A DNA stretch of 64,000 bases from Lucinisca nassula (lineage: Eukaryota > Mollusca > Bivalvia > Lucinida > Lucinidae), in the NCBI GenBank assembly GCA_963580285.1, contig OY757013.1, positions 135,343,027 through 135,407,026 on the forward strand, in the 5' to 3' direction. The translations under genes and the position numbers were made by a program. Under the pieces are notes generated by a model. It was not told the origin of the DNA, did not search any database, and saw only the letters and a program-made list of their open reading frames with translations. Of the stretch, positions 33,108-42,895 are shown in pieces (the first letter of the stretch is position 1; each line of letters begins with the position of its first letter).

Positions 33108-33258
33108 GCTTCTGCTCGGCGAGGCAGTTCTAACGAGAACCCACAGTCTATGATTTGAGCAGAAATATAAAATTAGTGTGTACCCCTTAAATCCAAGTTT
33201 TACTTTATAAAAGTGAGGTATAAGGTGGTCTATCATTATATAGGCGTGTTTTCGTGAC
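33108..33258 (-). mobile_element. HpA, minus, right half
   Basis: GAGGCAGTTCTAACGAGAACC to GGCGTGTTTTCGTGACT. Confidence 0.65.
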
Positions 33259-33479
33259 TGGCAGTTACGGGACACTAGTCACTCTCCAGGTCTTGAACAT
33301 ATCTATCATAAATTGAGTCACAGAAGGGCGAAATATACCAGAAGGCCCGCATTGCATGTAAATCAGGCTGTTTCTCGACCCGGACAGGATCTGTCGGTAA
33401 CTAGGAGACTAAATTGAAAATCAAAGCACTGACAACACTGCTGGGTCGATTGTATCTGAGTGCATCGCATGTTAACAAA
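33259..33479. other. Short stretch, nothing recognised
   Basis: No repeat recognised. Confidence 0.3.
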
Positions 33480-33655
33480 AATCGTATGATAAACACCCCT
33501 CTAACCCCCGCATTATATGTGGTTTACAAGGTTCTACATTATATCTTTCTTATTTGCGCTCCAAGACAGAGGTTGAGGGCACTCGTTAGAACCGCCTCAA
33601 AGAAACAGTTCTAACTGAAACCCACAACCTATGTTTGGAGTATAAATAAGAAAAC
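33480..33655 (+). mobile_element. HpB, plus, partial
   Basis: GAACCGCCTCAAAGAAACAGTTC hairpin damaged; both ends cut. Confidence 0.6.
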
Positions 33656-33768
33656 GCATCACGGAAACACACCTTTAAACGTTTTACCTCCTCAAACCCC
33701 AATTTTATTTAGCAAAACTATGATTTACAGGGGTATGCATTATTTACTTATTTCTGCTCAAAAACTTA

Positions 33769-33946
33769 CAGTAAAATCTGTCTTAGTGACCACCTCTATT
33801 AAGCAAGCAACCTGTCTTAAGCAAGCAGGCTTTCAGTTCCCGAAAAAGGAAAATGTATTAAAATTCACCTGTGTTAAGCAAGCACCTGTCTTAAGCAAGA
33901 ACTTTTTGATTATCCCATAGGTGCTTGCCTAATACAGGTTGAACTG
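33769..33946 (+). mobile_element. T3 MITE, 178 bp, TA flanks
   Basis: Ends CAGTAAAATCTGTCTTAG and TAATACAGGTTGAACTG. Internal words TTAAGCAAGCA repeat, so the element mimics short direct repeats. Inserted at the TA of the HpA word ATAGATTG. Confidence 0.85.
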
Positions 33947-34019
33947 TAGATTGTAATATCATTAGAACCGCCTCGTCGAGAACCTTCACTTTATGTCCAG
34001 AGCAGAAATGTGAAAAATA

Positions 34020-34197
34020 CAGTAAAACCTGTCTTAGTGGCCACCTCTATTAAGCAAGCAACCTGTCTTAAGCAAGCAGACTTTCAGTTCCCGAAAAAGG
34101 AAAATGTATTAAAATTCACCTGTGTTAAGCAAGCATCTGTCTTAAGCAAGCACTTTTTGATTATCTCATAGGTGCTTGCCTAATACAGGTTGGATTG
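34020..34197 (+). mobile_element. T3 MITE, 178 bp, second copy in same HpA
   Basis: Nearly identical to the copy 250 bp upstream, with the same length and TA flanks. Confidence 0.85.
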
Positions 34198-34376
34198 TAC
34201 ATGTATTGTAAATTATTATTGGAAAATTCGCAATTTTTTGGTTGCAAAAATATCAGTATTCGGCTATAAAGCCGACCCGAAATTAAGTCTAACTCTGCTT
34301 TTTAAAGTTTATTTGGTAGGCTGCAGTTATTATTTCTCTGTGTTTTCTGCATACAATGTCCACTGGTCAGGGGCCA

Positions 34377-34430
34377 CTTTTGGGACTGTTCAAAAGTGGT
34401 CTTAAAGACCACTTTTGAACAGTCCCAAAG
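34377..34430. repeat. Perfect hairpin, about 24 bp arms
   Basis: TTTGGGACTGTTCAAAAGTG pairs with its inverse around GTCTTAAAGAC. Confidence 0.75.
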
Positions 34431-34502
34431 GTGGTCTTAATGTAGGCAATTTAATGTATTTGAATAAACTTGTTTTCGTAATCTATCACAAAATTTCATT
34501 AG

Positions 34503-34770
34503 CATTATGATAACTCACCTGTGCGGCACATATCTCCAAAATGGCTACTTTTCTGATGAAAATCGGTGATTTTTTTATTGATACTGCAAACATAGCTTGT
34601 GGGTGCTCGTTAGAACCGCCTCATTGAGGCGGTTCTTACGAGTACCCACAAACTATGTCTTGGAGCAGAAATAAGAAAAATAATGTCTACCCCCGTAAAC
34701 CCCAGTTTACTCTATACAAAGTGGGGTTTAGGGGGGTGGGGGTCTTCATTTCACGGAATTGTTATCGTGG
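34503..34770 (-). mobile_element. HpB, minus
   Basis: Full hairpin GAACCGCCTCATTGAGGCGGTT, end TCACGGAATTGTTATCGTG. Confidence 0.8.
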
Positions 34771-34889
34771 TTGAAAATGTTGATTTTGGAGTCATGAAAG
34801 AACGCACTATTTTCTTATACAGATGCGGTGACGTAATGGCTAGAATTAGACTGTAGTTATTTTGTGTAACCCTTCCACCTTGTGAGAGA

Positions 34890-35177
34890 CACCGGCCCCG
34901 ATAGCTCAGTTGGTAGAGTGTCCGCTCCGCGGAACGGGGGGGGGGGGGGGGGTCACGGGTTCGATCCCGGGCCGCGACCTACCAAAGTCGTTAAGAATGG
35001 TACTAGCTTCAGCTCCTCGCTTGGCACTCAGATTTATGGGGAAGAGCTAGGACTGGTCGACCCAGTGTCAGGATAATGTGACTGGGTGTGGTATCATGTA
35101 ATGTGTCTGGGACATGATACTTCAGTGAGGCAGCACTATAAAAGTGAGCATTGAGCTCCCTGTCGCAACCAGACACA
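34890..35177 (+). mobile_element. SINE-D, plus, lacks GTTAAAC tail, perfect 15 bp target duplication
   Basis: tRNA-like head CCCCGATAGCTCAGTTGGTA with a G run (34936-34952) in the anticodon region; B box GGTTCGATCCC. It stops at CGCAACCAGACACA, before the tail present in the other copy. CCACCTTGTGAGAGA is repeated at 34875-34889 and 35178-35192. Confidence 0.9.
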
Positions 35178-35258
35178 CCACCTTGTGAGAGAACAGGGTA
35201 GACCCTGATAAAACTGATCTGGGTCAGCACTGTTTGCCAAACCTAAATACATGATTAC

Positions 35259-35543
35259 CATCACGAAAACAAGCCTATATGATCTTGACCCCCTTGAACC
35301 CCACTTATATATAGTAAGACTGGGTTTTACACGGGTAAACCTGATATTTCTTATTTCTGCTCTAAAATATAGATTGTGGGTACACGTTAGAACCGCCTCG
35401 ATGGGGCGGTTCTTACGAGTACCCACAATCTATATTTTCAACAAAAATAAGAAAAATATCACAAATTTTCATGTTAAAATGTTTTGTTTTTTTTTTCGGC
35501 GGTAAAGTTTACGATGTATTTGTATAGGCGTGTTTTCGTAATG
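35259..35543 (+). mobile_element. HpA, plus
   Basis: Full-length; core GAACCGCCTCGATGGGGCGGTTC with one mismatch. Base C flanks both ends. Confidence 0.85.
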
Positions 35544-35753
35544 CAGTCCCGATTCTTGAGCAAATCCTTTCATCCTTTTACGCAACAAACTGATCTCAAA
35601 GGGATAAAACTAACGCGTTTTTTTTTCTATAAATAACCTCTACCAGGATTTTCTACAAATCAGTGGTAGTCACATGACCTTTAGAACTGAAGAGCGCCTA
35701 TGCGTAGTAATTTTTGGTCGACCTGCAAACAATCGACCCAGAATTAACAGCCC

Positions 35754-36787
35754 ATTACGATAACACGCCTAAACAGATACAGTGTAAATTTTACCGCCTA
35801 AAATTGAAAAAAAAAATTGGATGAAAACATACGGAACCCGGGAAGGGACATGATTTTTTTTTATTTTATAAGTTGTGCGCACAAGATAATATCTTGTGTG
35901 GACAAGATATTATCTTGTGCGGACAACATATTATCTTGTGCGGACAACATATTATCTTGTGCGGACAAGATAATATCTTGTCCGCACAAGATAATATCTT
36001 GTCCGCACAAGATATTATCTTGTGCGGACAACATATTATCTTGTGCAGACAAGATATTTTCTTGTCCGCACAAGATATTAAGTTGTGCGAACAAGATATT
36101 ATCTTGTCCGCACAAGATAATATCTTGTCTGCACAACATAGATCTTGTGCGCACAAGATATTTTCTTGTCCGCACAAGATATTATCTTGTCCGCACAAGA
36201 TAATATCTTGTCCGCACAAGATAATATCTTGTTCGCACAACTTCCCAAGATATATGTTGTGCAAACAAGATAATATGTTGTGCGAACAAGATATTATCTT
36301 GCCCGCACAAGGTAATATCTTGTCTGCACAACATAGATCTTGTGCGCACAAGATATTTTCTTGTCCGCACAAGATATTATCTTGTCTGCACAAGATAATA
36401 TCTTGTCCGCACAAGATAATATCTTGTCCGCACAACTTCCCAAGATATATGTTGTGCAAACAAGATAATATGTTGTGCGAACAAGATCATATCTTGTACG
36501 CACAACATAATCTCTTATCCGAACAAGATAATATCTTGTCCGCTCAAGATATTATCTTGTTCGCACAACATAATAAAAATAAAAAATCATGTCCCTTCCC
36601 GGGTTCCGTAAAAACATGTGATACTGCTTTTCTTATTTCTGCTCAAAATGTAGATTGTTGGTACACAACAATCTATATTTTAGAGCAGAAATACAAAAAT
36701 ATAATGTTTACCCCTGTTAACCCCAGTTAAATTTTTCCAAAGTGGGTTTCAAGGGAGTCAAAACTATATAGGCCTGTTTGTGTGATG
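35754..36787 (-). mobile_element. HpA, minus, split by dyad-satellite element
   Basis: Left end CATTACGATAACACGCC, resuming at AAAACATGTGATACTG (36611). The hairpin core is deleted (GTTGGTACACAACAATC). Confidence 0.8.
35830..36610. mobile_element. Dyad-satellite element, full copy, AAAACA flanks
   Basis: Inverted ends TACGGAACCCGGGAAGGGAC continue perfectly for about 25 bp or more. AAAACA stands on both sides (35824-35829, 36611-36616). The inside (35872-36580) is about 33 units of 21 bp: AAGATAWTATCTT (13 bp dyad) then GTSCGSAC (8 bp dyad). A 195 bp higher-order block repeats (GCACAACATAGATCTTG at 36131 and 36326). Because 21 is a multiple of 3, both strands are open for up to 285 codons (CGQDIIL-type repeats); I do not call a protein. 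Confidence 0.85.
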
Positions 36788-36864
36788 CAATTATCCTTGT
36801 TTGAAAGTACAAAATAATAACACTACTACTACTGTTACTACTACTTCTACTCCTACTAAAATAA

Positions 36865-36870
36865 GAATTC

Positions 36871-36901
<31 letters not shown>

Positions 36902-36915
36902 CAGAATAATAATAA
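36865..36915. repeat. (AAT)n microsatellite
   Basis: ACT/ACT-type then AAT repeats between HpA copies. Confidence 0.8.
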
Positions 36916-36967
36916 AGACTTATGTTGTTCTTGGTGTTAAAAAGAAGCCGGTTAACAATATTTAGCA

Positions 36968-37122
36968 TCTATATTTTGAGATCGAGGCGGTTCTAATGAG
37001 TACACACAATCTATATTTTGAGCAGAAATAAGACAAATGTCACATTTTTTCATCATAAAATATTCGTTTTTTTTTCGGCGGTAAAATTCACAATGTATTT
37101 GTATAGGCGTGTTTTGGTAATG
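36968..37122 (+). mobile_element. HpA, plus, right half
   Basis: Starts in the hairpin right arm (GAGGCGGTTCTAATGAG) and ends GGCGTGTTTTGGTAATG. Confidence 0.7.
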
Positions 37123-37129
37123 GCGTATT

Positions 37130-37190
37130 TTCATACGAGCCCCGCCAAGCATAGGCGATAAGTACAAAAATCGCTTGACGGGGCCCATAC
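37130..37190. mobile_element. X MITE, collapsed copy
   Basis: TACGAGCCCCGCCAAGC directly joined to the inverted end AAAATCGCTTGACGGGGCCC; the middle is deleted. Confidence 0.6.
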
Positions 37191-37196
37191 AATGGT

Positions 37197-37478
37197 TTTG
37201 TTTTGTTTGATATGAGGTTTAACGTCCCCGTCAACACTGTAAAGGTCATTTTGGAGACGTTGCTTCCAAGTTTGTGGGACTTATACCCGACATTGAGATT
37301 AAATGACATCTCAAGCCCTGTCGCACAATGAAACCAACATGGTTTATAAGCATGGACGGGCCGACTCGCACCGCGGTTCCTGGACAGGCTTAGATCCTCT
37401 AAGCGGTTTACCAGTACTAGTGTGCGGGCCGGATTCAGCTCTGCGTGGAAGCATCATGCAGCCCATCTATTTCTTCAA
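37197..37478 (-). mobile_element. SINE-B, minus, ends 63 bp before exon c
   Basis: Body complete from GAGGTTTAACGTCC to CCCATCTATTTCTTCAA; head cut short. Confidence 0.85.
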
Positions 37479-37541
37479 TACATACATGTACAATGGTATA
37501 ATATGGTATGGTTTTGTCATGAGGCACATTGTCTTTTTAAG

Positions 37542-37710
37542 AGATTATTGCGTCGACCGCTGTAAGTGGTACAACTGGCGCATAAAGAACTCTATCTGTA
37601 AGGAAAGTTGCCACACACCATTTTATATCTGGGTGTTTTGTCCCCGTATGTATGACCACTGGAGAATCAACTGGTGTAAGAACGGCAAACCATGGAAATG
37701 CTTCAAGCCG
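37542..37710 (+). CDS. Unrecognised secreted Cys/Trp-rich protein, exon c
   Basis: Internal exon with 3' splice site TTGTCTTTTTAAG before 37542 and strong 5' splice site CCG/GTAAGT at 37711. One base completes the codon left open by exon b (GA+A, Glu), then 56 whole codons follow, so it ends in phase 0. Seven Cys in 56 residues (DYC, DRC, SIC, ESC, VFC, NWC, WKC) with basic and aromatic residues between them (CKWYNWRIKN; MYDHWRINWC). This is the densest Cys region of the protein and could be a small disulfide-knit domain, but the spacing matches no family I recognise. The intron after it is 16.7 kb. An X MITE begins 16 bp past the splice site. Confidence 0.65.
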
Positions 37711-37726
37711 GTAAGTTGTCGTTTAT

Positions 37727-37974
37727 CATATGGGCCGCGTCAAGCGATTTTGGTACTTATCGCCTATGCGAGCAGCGAAGGTTCAGGCGAGTCTACGCAT
37801 CCGCGCAGTCTCGCCAGAACCTTCGCTGCTCGCTCATACAAACAGTGAATAAAGAGGAACCTTCAGACAGAAAGCCATATCCCTGGCCCCTCTGAATGGC
37901 TGGGCATGCGCATTTAAAATTTGTCATGACGGAATGCTCGAAGACACAAAGTCGCTTGGCGGGGCTCATATGAG
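37727..37974. mobile_element. X MITE, full copy
   Basis: Inverted ends CATATGGGCCGCGTCAAGCG and CGCTTGGCGGGGCTCATATG. Centre hairpin GCGAGCAGCGAAGGTTC with GCGCATCCGCGCAG loop. Second copy 45932-46174. Confidence 0.75.
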
Positions 37975-37977
37975 TCG

Positions 37978-38213
37978 GGGCATAGGATTTCCTACAATTT
38001 ACATCTGCGCCCAGCGAAGAATCAGATCAGCCTGTGCATCAGTATAATCTAACCAGGGACTTCTCTTGATGCATGAAGAAGAACTGGGTCCTAAGCTAGC
38101 TTAGAGCGCACAACGAAGGCTCTGATCAGACTGCGCATCCGCGCAGGCTGATCTGAGTCTTTGTTGGGTGCACATTTCTTTTTGTAGGTTTTGTCGTGTG
38201 CTGGCACATATGA
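37978..38213 (+). mobile_element. W element, uninterrupted
   Basis: GCGCCCAGCGAAGAATCAGA, then GGTCCTAAGCTAGCTTAG, then the imperfect hairpin CTGATCAGACTGCGCATCCG/CGCAGGCTGATCTG. Weak inverted ends (GGGGCATA.../...GGCACATATG). Confidence 0.6.
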
Positions 38214-38389
38214 CGTCGCGTCTGTAAATAAATATCGCAATGTAATAAATTCGATAGTAGATTAAATATGTAAATTAGTTAGATACCCCCGTAACCTTAC
38301 ATCTAAGACGTCCTTAACGACGTCACGTTTACTATTAGCGGAATATTGACATTTTTGTAAAACAATCGTGAATAAAATGCATTTTAAAT

Positions 38390-38520
38390 GTCATATGATA
38401 AATAGAATCTTGCGTGCGTGCCCATGTATTATTGAATTTATTAAACTCGTTGAGGAAAAGGGATAAACTCGTTTAATAAATTCATTTATACATGCACACT
38501 CATGTAAGATCTTCTATTTG
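38390..38520. repeat. Hairpin with AATTTATTAAACTCGTT arms
   Basis: ATAAATAGAATCTTGCGTG and CATGTAAGATCTTCTATTT pair at the outside; GAATTTATTAAACTCGTT and AACTCGTTTAATAAATTC pair inside. Same outer words as 32990-33107. Confidence 0.6.
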
Positions 38521-39104
38521 ATGAGCACCCTTCTAGACCTCACTTTATATAAATAAAGCCGGGTTTACTGGGGCATACATTATGTTCTCTTATTTTTGCT
38601 CCAAAACATAGGCCGTGGGCACGCGTTACAATCGCCTCAACTTGACAATTCTAACAAGCACTCAAAACCTATGATTGGATTTGTTTGATTTGAGGTTTAA
38701 TGTCCCCGTCAACACTGTAAAGGTCATTTTGGAGACGTTGCTTCCAATTTTGTGGGACTTTTACCCGTCATTGAGATGAAATGACATCTCAAGCCCTGTC
38801 GCCCAATGAAACCAATAGGGTTTATTAGCATGGACACCTCACACCGCGGTTCCTGGACAGGCTTGGGTCCTCTAAGTGGTTTACCAGTACTAATGTGCGG
38901 GCCGGATTCAGCTTTGCGTGGAAGCATCATGCAGCCCATATATATCTTCAAGCCCCTATGGGCGGGGGCCGACCTATAATTGGAGTATAATAAAAAAAAA
39001 ATAAATAAAAAAAAAGTATTTCAAAATTTCGCTAGAAAAGTAACCATTTTGGTGTAGAGCTCGTATGAACGAATTCATTTCGTCACACGGGCGTGTTAAC
39101 GTAA
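38521..39104 (+). mobile_element. HpB, plus, split by SINE-B
   Basis: Left part with decayed hairpin (CAATCGCCTCAACTTGACAATT), right part GTAACCATTTTGG...GGGCGTGTTAACGTAAT. Confidence 0.7.
38680..38972 (-). mobile_element. SINE-B, minus, 12 bp target duplication
   Basis: CCTATGATTGGA before and CCTATAATTGGA after, one mismatch. Full head CGGCCCCCGCCCATAGGGGC on its strand. Confidence 0.9.
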
Positions 39105-39107
39105 TAA

Positions 39108-39398
39108 ATCATCGCGTGAACAAGTCCGTAAAATGAAAACCCCTAAACCCCACGTTACGAGTATTTAGAGAAAACTGCGGTTTACGGGGGGTATACATGA
39201 TTTTCCGTTTTCTGTTCCAAGACATACGGTATGGGTACTCGTTAGAACCGCCGCAATGAGACGGTTCTAACGAGCACCCAAAACCTAAGTTTGTAGTATA
39301 AATAAGAAAAATATCACGAATTTTCTTCAGAAAAGTAGCCATTTTTGAGATGTGAAATAATGCACTACGTATGTTTCACGGCTGTGTTGACTTAATAA
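39108..39398 (+). mobile_element. HpB, plus
   Basis: Core GAACCGCCGCAATGAGACGGTTC has paired changes on both arms of the stem (CTC/GAG to CGC/GAG plus AGACGG), partly compensating. Confidence 0.75.
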
Positions 39399-39491
39399 AA
39401 GGCTCAAGCAGTGGCTCTAGTACAGGTGGTTTCTTTCTTGCGCACCTCTAGGAAATCCTCGCCGTCTGATCCAAATATTCTCTGTGCTTCG

Positions 39492-39780
39492 CATCACGAT
39501 CACAAGTCCGTAAAACGAACCTCCCCCCCCCCCCCGAAACCCCACTTTAAATAGAGAAAAGTGGGGTTTACGGGGGTATACAATATCTGCCTTATTTTTG
39601 CTCAAAAACATACATTGTGGGTACTCGTTAGAACCGCCTCATTGAGGCGGTTCTAACGAGCACCCACAATCTATTTTGAAAGCAGAAATAATAAAGATGT
39701 TATCATTTTTACTTTATGATTATTATTTTCTGACACCATGTTGGACGCCATTATTTCTTACGGACATGTTTTCTAAATGC
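39492..39780 (+). mobile_element. HpB variant (HpB2), plus
   Basis: Left half as HpB; right half differs (TTTTCTGACACCATGTTGGA, GGACATGTTTTCTAA) and is shared only with 61256-61513. Confidence 0.7.
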
Positions 39781-39816
39781 AGCCCGGGAAGATTGTAGTT
39801 TCGTTTTGTCTTTTGT

Positions 39817-40106
39817 CAGCTTTGATGTTTAACGTCCCCGTGAACACTATACAGGTCATTTTGGAGACGTTGCTTCTAAATTTGTGGGACTTTTACCCGT
39901 CATTGAGATGAAATGACATCTCAAGCCCTGTCGCCCAATGAAACCAATAGGGTTTTTAAGCATGCACGGTCCGACTCGCACCGCATTGCCTGGGCAGACT
40001 TAGATCCTTTAAGTGGTTTAACAGTACTCGTGTGCGATCCTTTCAGCTTTGCATTGAAGCATCATGCAGCCCATTTATTTCTTCAAGCCCTAATGGACGG
40101 GGCCGA
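39817..40106 (-). mobile_element. SINE-B, minus
   Basis: Full body; GGAAGATTGTAG flanks both sides (39788 and 40107) as a 12 bp target duplication. Confidence 0.85.
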
Positions 40107-40176
40107 GGAAGATTGTAGTCTGCCTTAGTTTTGTTTCAGACAGATCTGCGTCTTTTTTCTTTTCTCTTTTTTTTCG

Positions 40177-40615
40177 CATTACGAAAACTCGCATTACGAA
40201 AACATGCCTATACAAATACATTGTAATTTTTACGCCGAAAAAACTTAAATTTTAGGATGAAAAATTGTGATATTTTCTTTATTTCTGTTTAAAATATTGA
40301 TTGTGGGTACTCGTTAGAACCGCCTCATCGCGGCGGTTCTAACGAGTACCCACAATCTATGTTTTAGATCAGAAATAAGAAAAAATAATGTTTACCCCTA
40401 ATTTTTACGCCGAAAAAAAAAACACTATATTTTTAAGGATGAAAAATTGTGAGATTTTCTTTATTTCTGTTTCGAGGCGGTTCTAACGTGTGCCGTCAAT
40501 CTATATTTTAAAGCAGAAATAAGAAAAAATAATGTTTATCCCTGTTAACCCCAGTTTTACTGTATACAAAGGGATTCAAGGGGGTCAGACTTATATAGAG
40601 ATGTATTCGTGATAC
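40177..40615 (-). mobile_element. HpA, minus, with internal duplication
   Basis: CATTACGAAAAC occurs twice at the left. The segment TTTTTACGCCGAAAAAA...TTTCTGTTT plus a second half hairpin (CGAGGCGGTTCTAACG) is repeated near 40400-40500. Confidence 0.75.
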
Positions 40616-40730
40616 GCGCAAATGCTTGAATTGCGTTTCGCTTGTGACGACCCCTATTTCTCATAATAGAGTTTAGTTGTATAACAGGGTAAGGAATATA
40701 CCATTTTTTTACACCAGATTAGGAAATCCG

Positions 40731-41034
40731 TTTGATTGTTTGTGTGATTTGAGGTTTAACGTCCCCGTCAACACTGTATAGGTCATTTTGGAGACGTTGC
40801 TTCCAATTTTGTTGGACCTTTACCCGACACTGAGATGAAATGACACCTCAAGCCCGGTCGCCAAATGAAACCAATAAGGTTTAGAAGCATGCACGTTCCG
40901 ACTCGCACCGCTTTGCCTGGGCAGACTAAGATCCTCTAAGTAGTTTACCAGTACTCGTGTGTGGGTCGGTTTCAGCTTTGCGTGGAAGCATCATGCAGCC
41001 CTTGTATTTTTTCAAGCCCCGATGGGCGGGGGCT
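40731..41034 (-). mobile_element. SINE-B, minus
   Basis: Full copy from TGTGTGATTTGAGG to CCCCGATGGGCGGGGGC. Confidence 0.85.
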
Positions 41035-41216
41035 ATGAGGAAATACGTAAGTTTAGCCTTAGATCCTGTTCTTACCCTGGCGTTCTTATCCAGGTAAACT
41101 TTATAACTATAATGCGAAAACAAATTTAAGTTTAAATGAAGTAAAATGAAATTTTTCGGTTGTGCTGCGACAGAAAAAATATCTATCTTGGGGTTCTGTT
41201 GTAGATGGGCGTTACC

Positions 41217-41292
41217 AACCCTCGGAGTGATCGTGTTGAGCGGAACCTCGGCAAATCCTCGGTTCCGCCCAGCACGGTCATTCTCCGGGTGG
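41217..41292. repeat. Hairpin, about 33 bp arms
   Basis: ACCCTCGGAGTGATCGTG pairs with its inverse, inner GCGGAACC...CGGTTCCGC around TCGGCAAATCC. Confidence 0.6.
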
Positions 41293-41559
41293 TAAATTTA
41301 AATGCTCACCTAAATCAGAGCCCCATATCAGATTTTTGTAATATGCGCGAAAACGGAGCTCGAAAAACTTTCAACGGACACAAAGTTACATGTACCTTAT
41401 GGATCAGGGTTTAGTGGCAAATGGCCGTGCGGTGACCATCACCGACAGCAGAAATTGCATGGTTAACTGTAGCCTCTACATGTACATGTATGTCATGGTC
41501 CTTGTGTTGTCAGAGGGTTCATAAAAAAGCTGGGTTATCTTTAGGCCCTGAACTGGGCG
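41293..41559. other. Short stretch, nothing recognised
   Basis: No exon or repeat seen. Confidence 0.3.
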
Positions 41560-41830
41560 TGACGTCCGGCCAAGTTTGCTTATAGTACAGGAATTTAAGG
41601 AGAATGATAACACCTTCAGGGGCGGCAACGCCGGCAAAAGTATTTTTGTCTCCCATATCAATAGGGGTCAACTCCTAAATGAACAAATTTGCGGGGGCAA
41701 AATCCTTCCTTTAAGAGTAGACCCCTTTTTCAGTGGGACAGGGCTTATAGGAAATCGAACAGAAAGTCACGAAAGTTGTCTCCCTTTGAAAATGGCGGGA
41801 GAATGTGTCAGGTGTTCCCATTCCCCTTAA
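41560..41830 (+). repeat. R5 repeat, uninterrupted
   Basis: CCATATCAATAGGGGTCAACT, CCTTCCTTTAAGAGTAGACC, GTGGGACAGGGCTTATAGGA and TTGTCTCCCTTTGAAAATGG match the split copy at 5440-6330. Confidence 0.65.
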
Positions 41831-41920
41831 GGGTAGATCTTAACAATCTTATTTTCAGTTTAGGACTAGTTGCCCAAGCTACACACAGAGACTGGCGGGC
41901 CATAATATCTCTTGTTTGTA

Positions 41921-42193
41921 CATCACGAAAACACGCCTATATAATTTTGACCCCTTGAACCCCACTTTTATATAGTAAAACGTGGGTTTACAGGGGTAAA
42001 CCTTATTTTTCTTATTTCTGCTCTAAAATATAGAATGCGGATACTCGTTAGAACCGCCTCGATGAGGCGGTTCTAAAGAGTACCCACAACCTATAGTTTG
42101 AGCAGAAATAAGAAAAAAATATCACAATTTTTACTTCTTTTTTTTTTTTAGGTAAATTTTACAATGTATTTGTATAGGTGTGTTTTCGTAATG
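41921..42193 (+). mobile_element. HpA, plus
   Basis: Full-length, core GAACCGCCTCGATGAGGCGGTT. Base A flanks both ends. Confidence 0.85.
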
Positions 42194-42402
42194 ATCTGCG
42201 ATGCCAATCAAGAGATTATAGTTACAGTGTAGCCCAACTCTCCTAGTTACGCTCTTCAGAGCTCGGCATGTAAACTGTCATTAATTACATCATTTTTTTT
42301 TTCATATGCCACTATACCGTGCAATACCAAACCCCCACCCAGTGTTTGTCCGCCCCACTCTTCATTCGTAAGCCCGCTTTTACTTTGTTGCAACATATAT
42401 AA

Positions 42403-42590
42403 AATGGTTATCCTTACGAAGCAAGGAATACACCGTAGAACTGAAAAGAATGAAGTGTACAAGTTTCTGGGCCAGACTAGCTTGTTTAGGCTCATTAGCC
42501 CTCATCAGTGGCCCTCAGATACAAGTTTTCTGGACCAGACAAGCTAGTTATGACCAAATAGGCCTCGTCAGTGACGCGCAGATAGTTTCG
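42403..42590 (+). repeat. R2 repeat, partly duplicated
   Basis: TTCTGGGCCAGACTAGCTTG and TTCTGGACCAGACAAGCTAG recur 65 bp apart, so this copy holds two units. Confidence 0.6.
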
Positions 42591-42632
42591 AAACTCCACA
42601 ATGGAGTCAATGAACCTAATGGACAAGAAAAT

Positions 42633-42895
42633 CATCACGGGAACAAGTCCGTGCAATAAACACCCACCTAACCCCAATTAATATAGAGAAAACTGGGGTT
42701 TTCGGGGATATATGTTATTTTGCGTATTTCGCATATAGGTTGTGGGTGCCCGTTAGAACAATGGCGCGGTTCTAACGAACAACCACAACCTATGTTTGAT
42801 GTATGAATACGAAAAAACAAATCACGGATTTTCAACAGAAAAGTACCCATTTTTGAAATGTGAAAAGTGCACTATGTCGCACGGTTGGTTTATCA
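42633..42895 (+). mobile_element. HpB, plus, hairpin damaged
   Basis: GTTAGAACAATGGCGCGGTTC replaces the core; ends CATCACGGGAACAAGTCCGT and GCACGGTTGGTTTATC. Confidence 0.7.

Larger units (their letters stand above)
33656..34483 (+). mobile_element. HpA, plus, split by two T3 MITEs and a hairpin
   Basis: Left end CATCACGGAAACACACC, pieces between the T3 copies keep TAGATTGTAATATC and GAACCGCCTCG, and the right end is AATGTATTTGAATAAACTTG...CGTAAT. Confidence 0.65.

Noticed and set aside
34892..34990. A tRNA gene on the plus strand
   Set aside because: The G run in the anticodon region and the attached SINE-D body with 15 bp target duplication show it is a SINE head.
35873..36730. 285-codon plus-strand reading frame with CGQDIIL-type repeats, and minus-strand partners
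   Set aside because: The satellite unit is 21 bp with no stop word in several frames, so both strands stay open by arithmetic. No start context, splice sites or non-repeat homology.
37303..37848. 181-codon single-exon protein
   Set aside because: Its first 80 codons are antisense SINE-B and its last 40 an X MITE; only 37542-37710 has splice sites and fits the gene.
41205..41414. 69-codon plus frame as a gene
   Set aside because: It starts in a hairpin repeat and shows no conserved domain or splice support.
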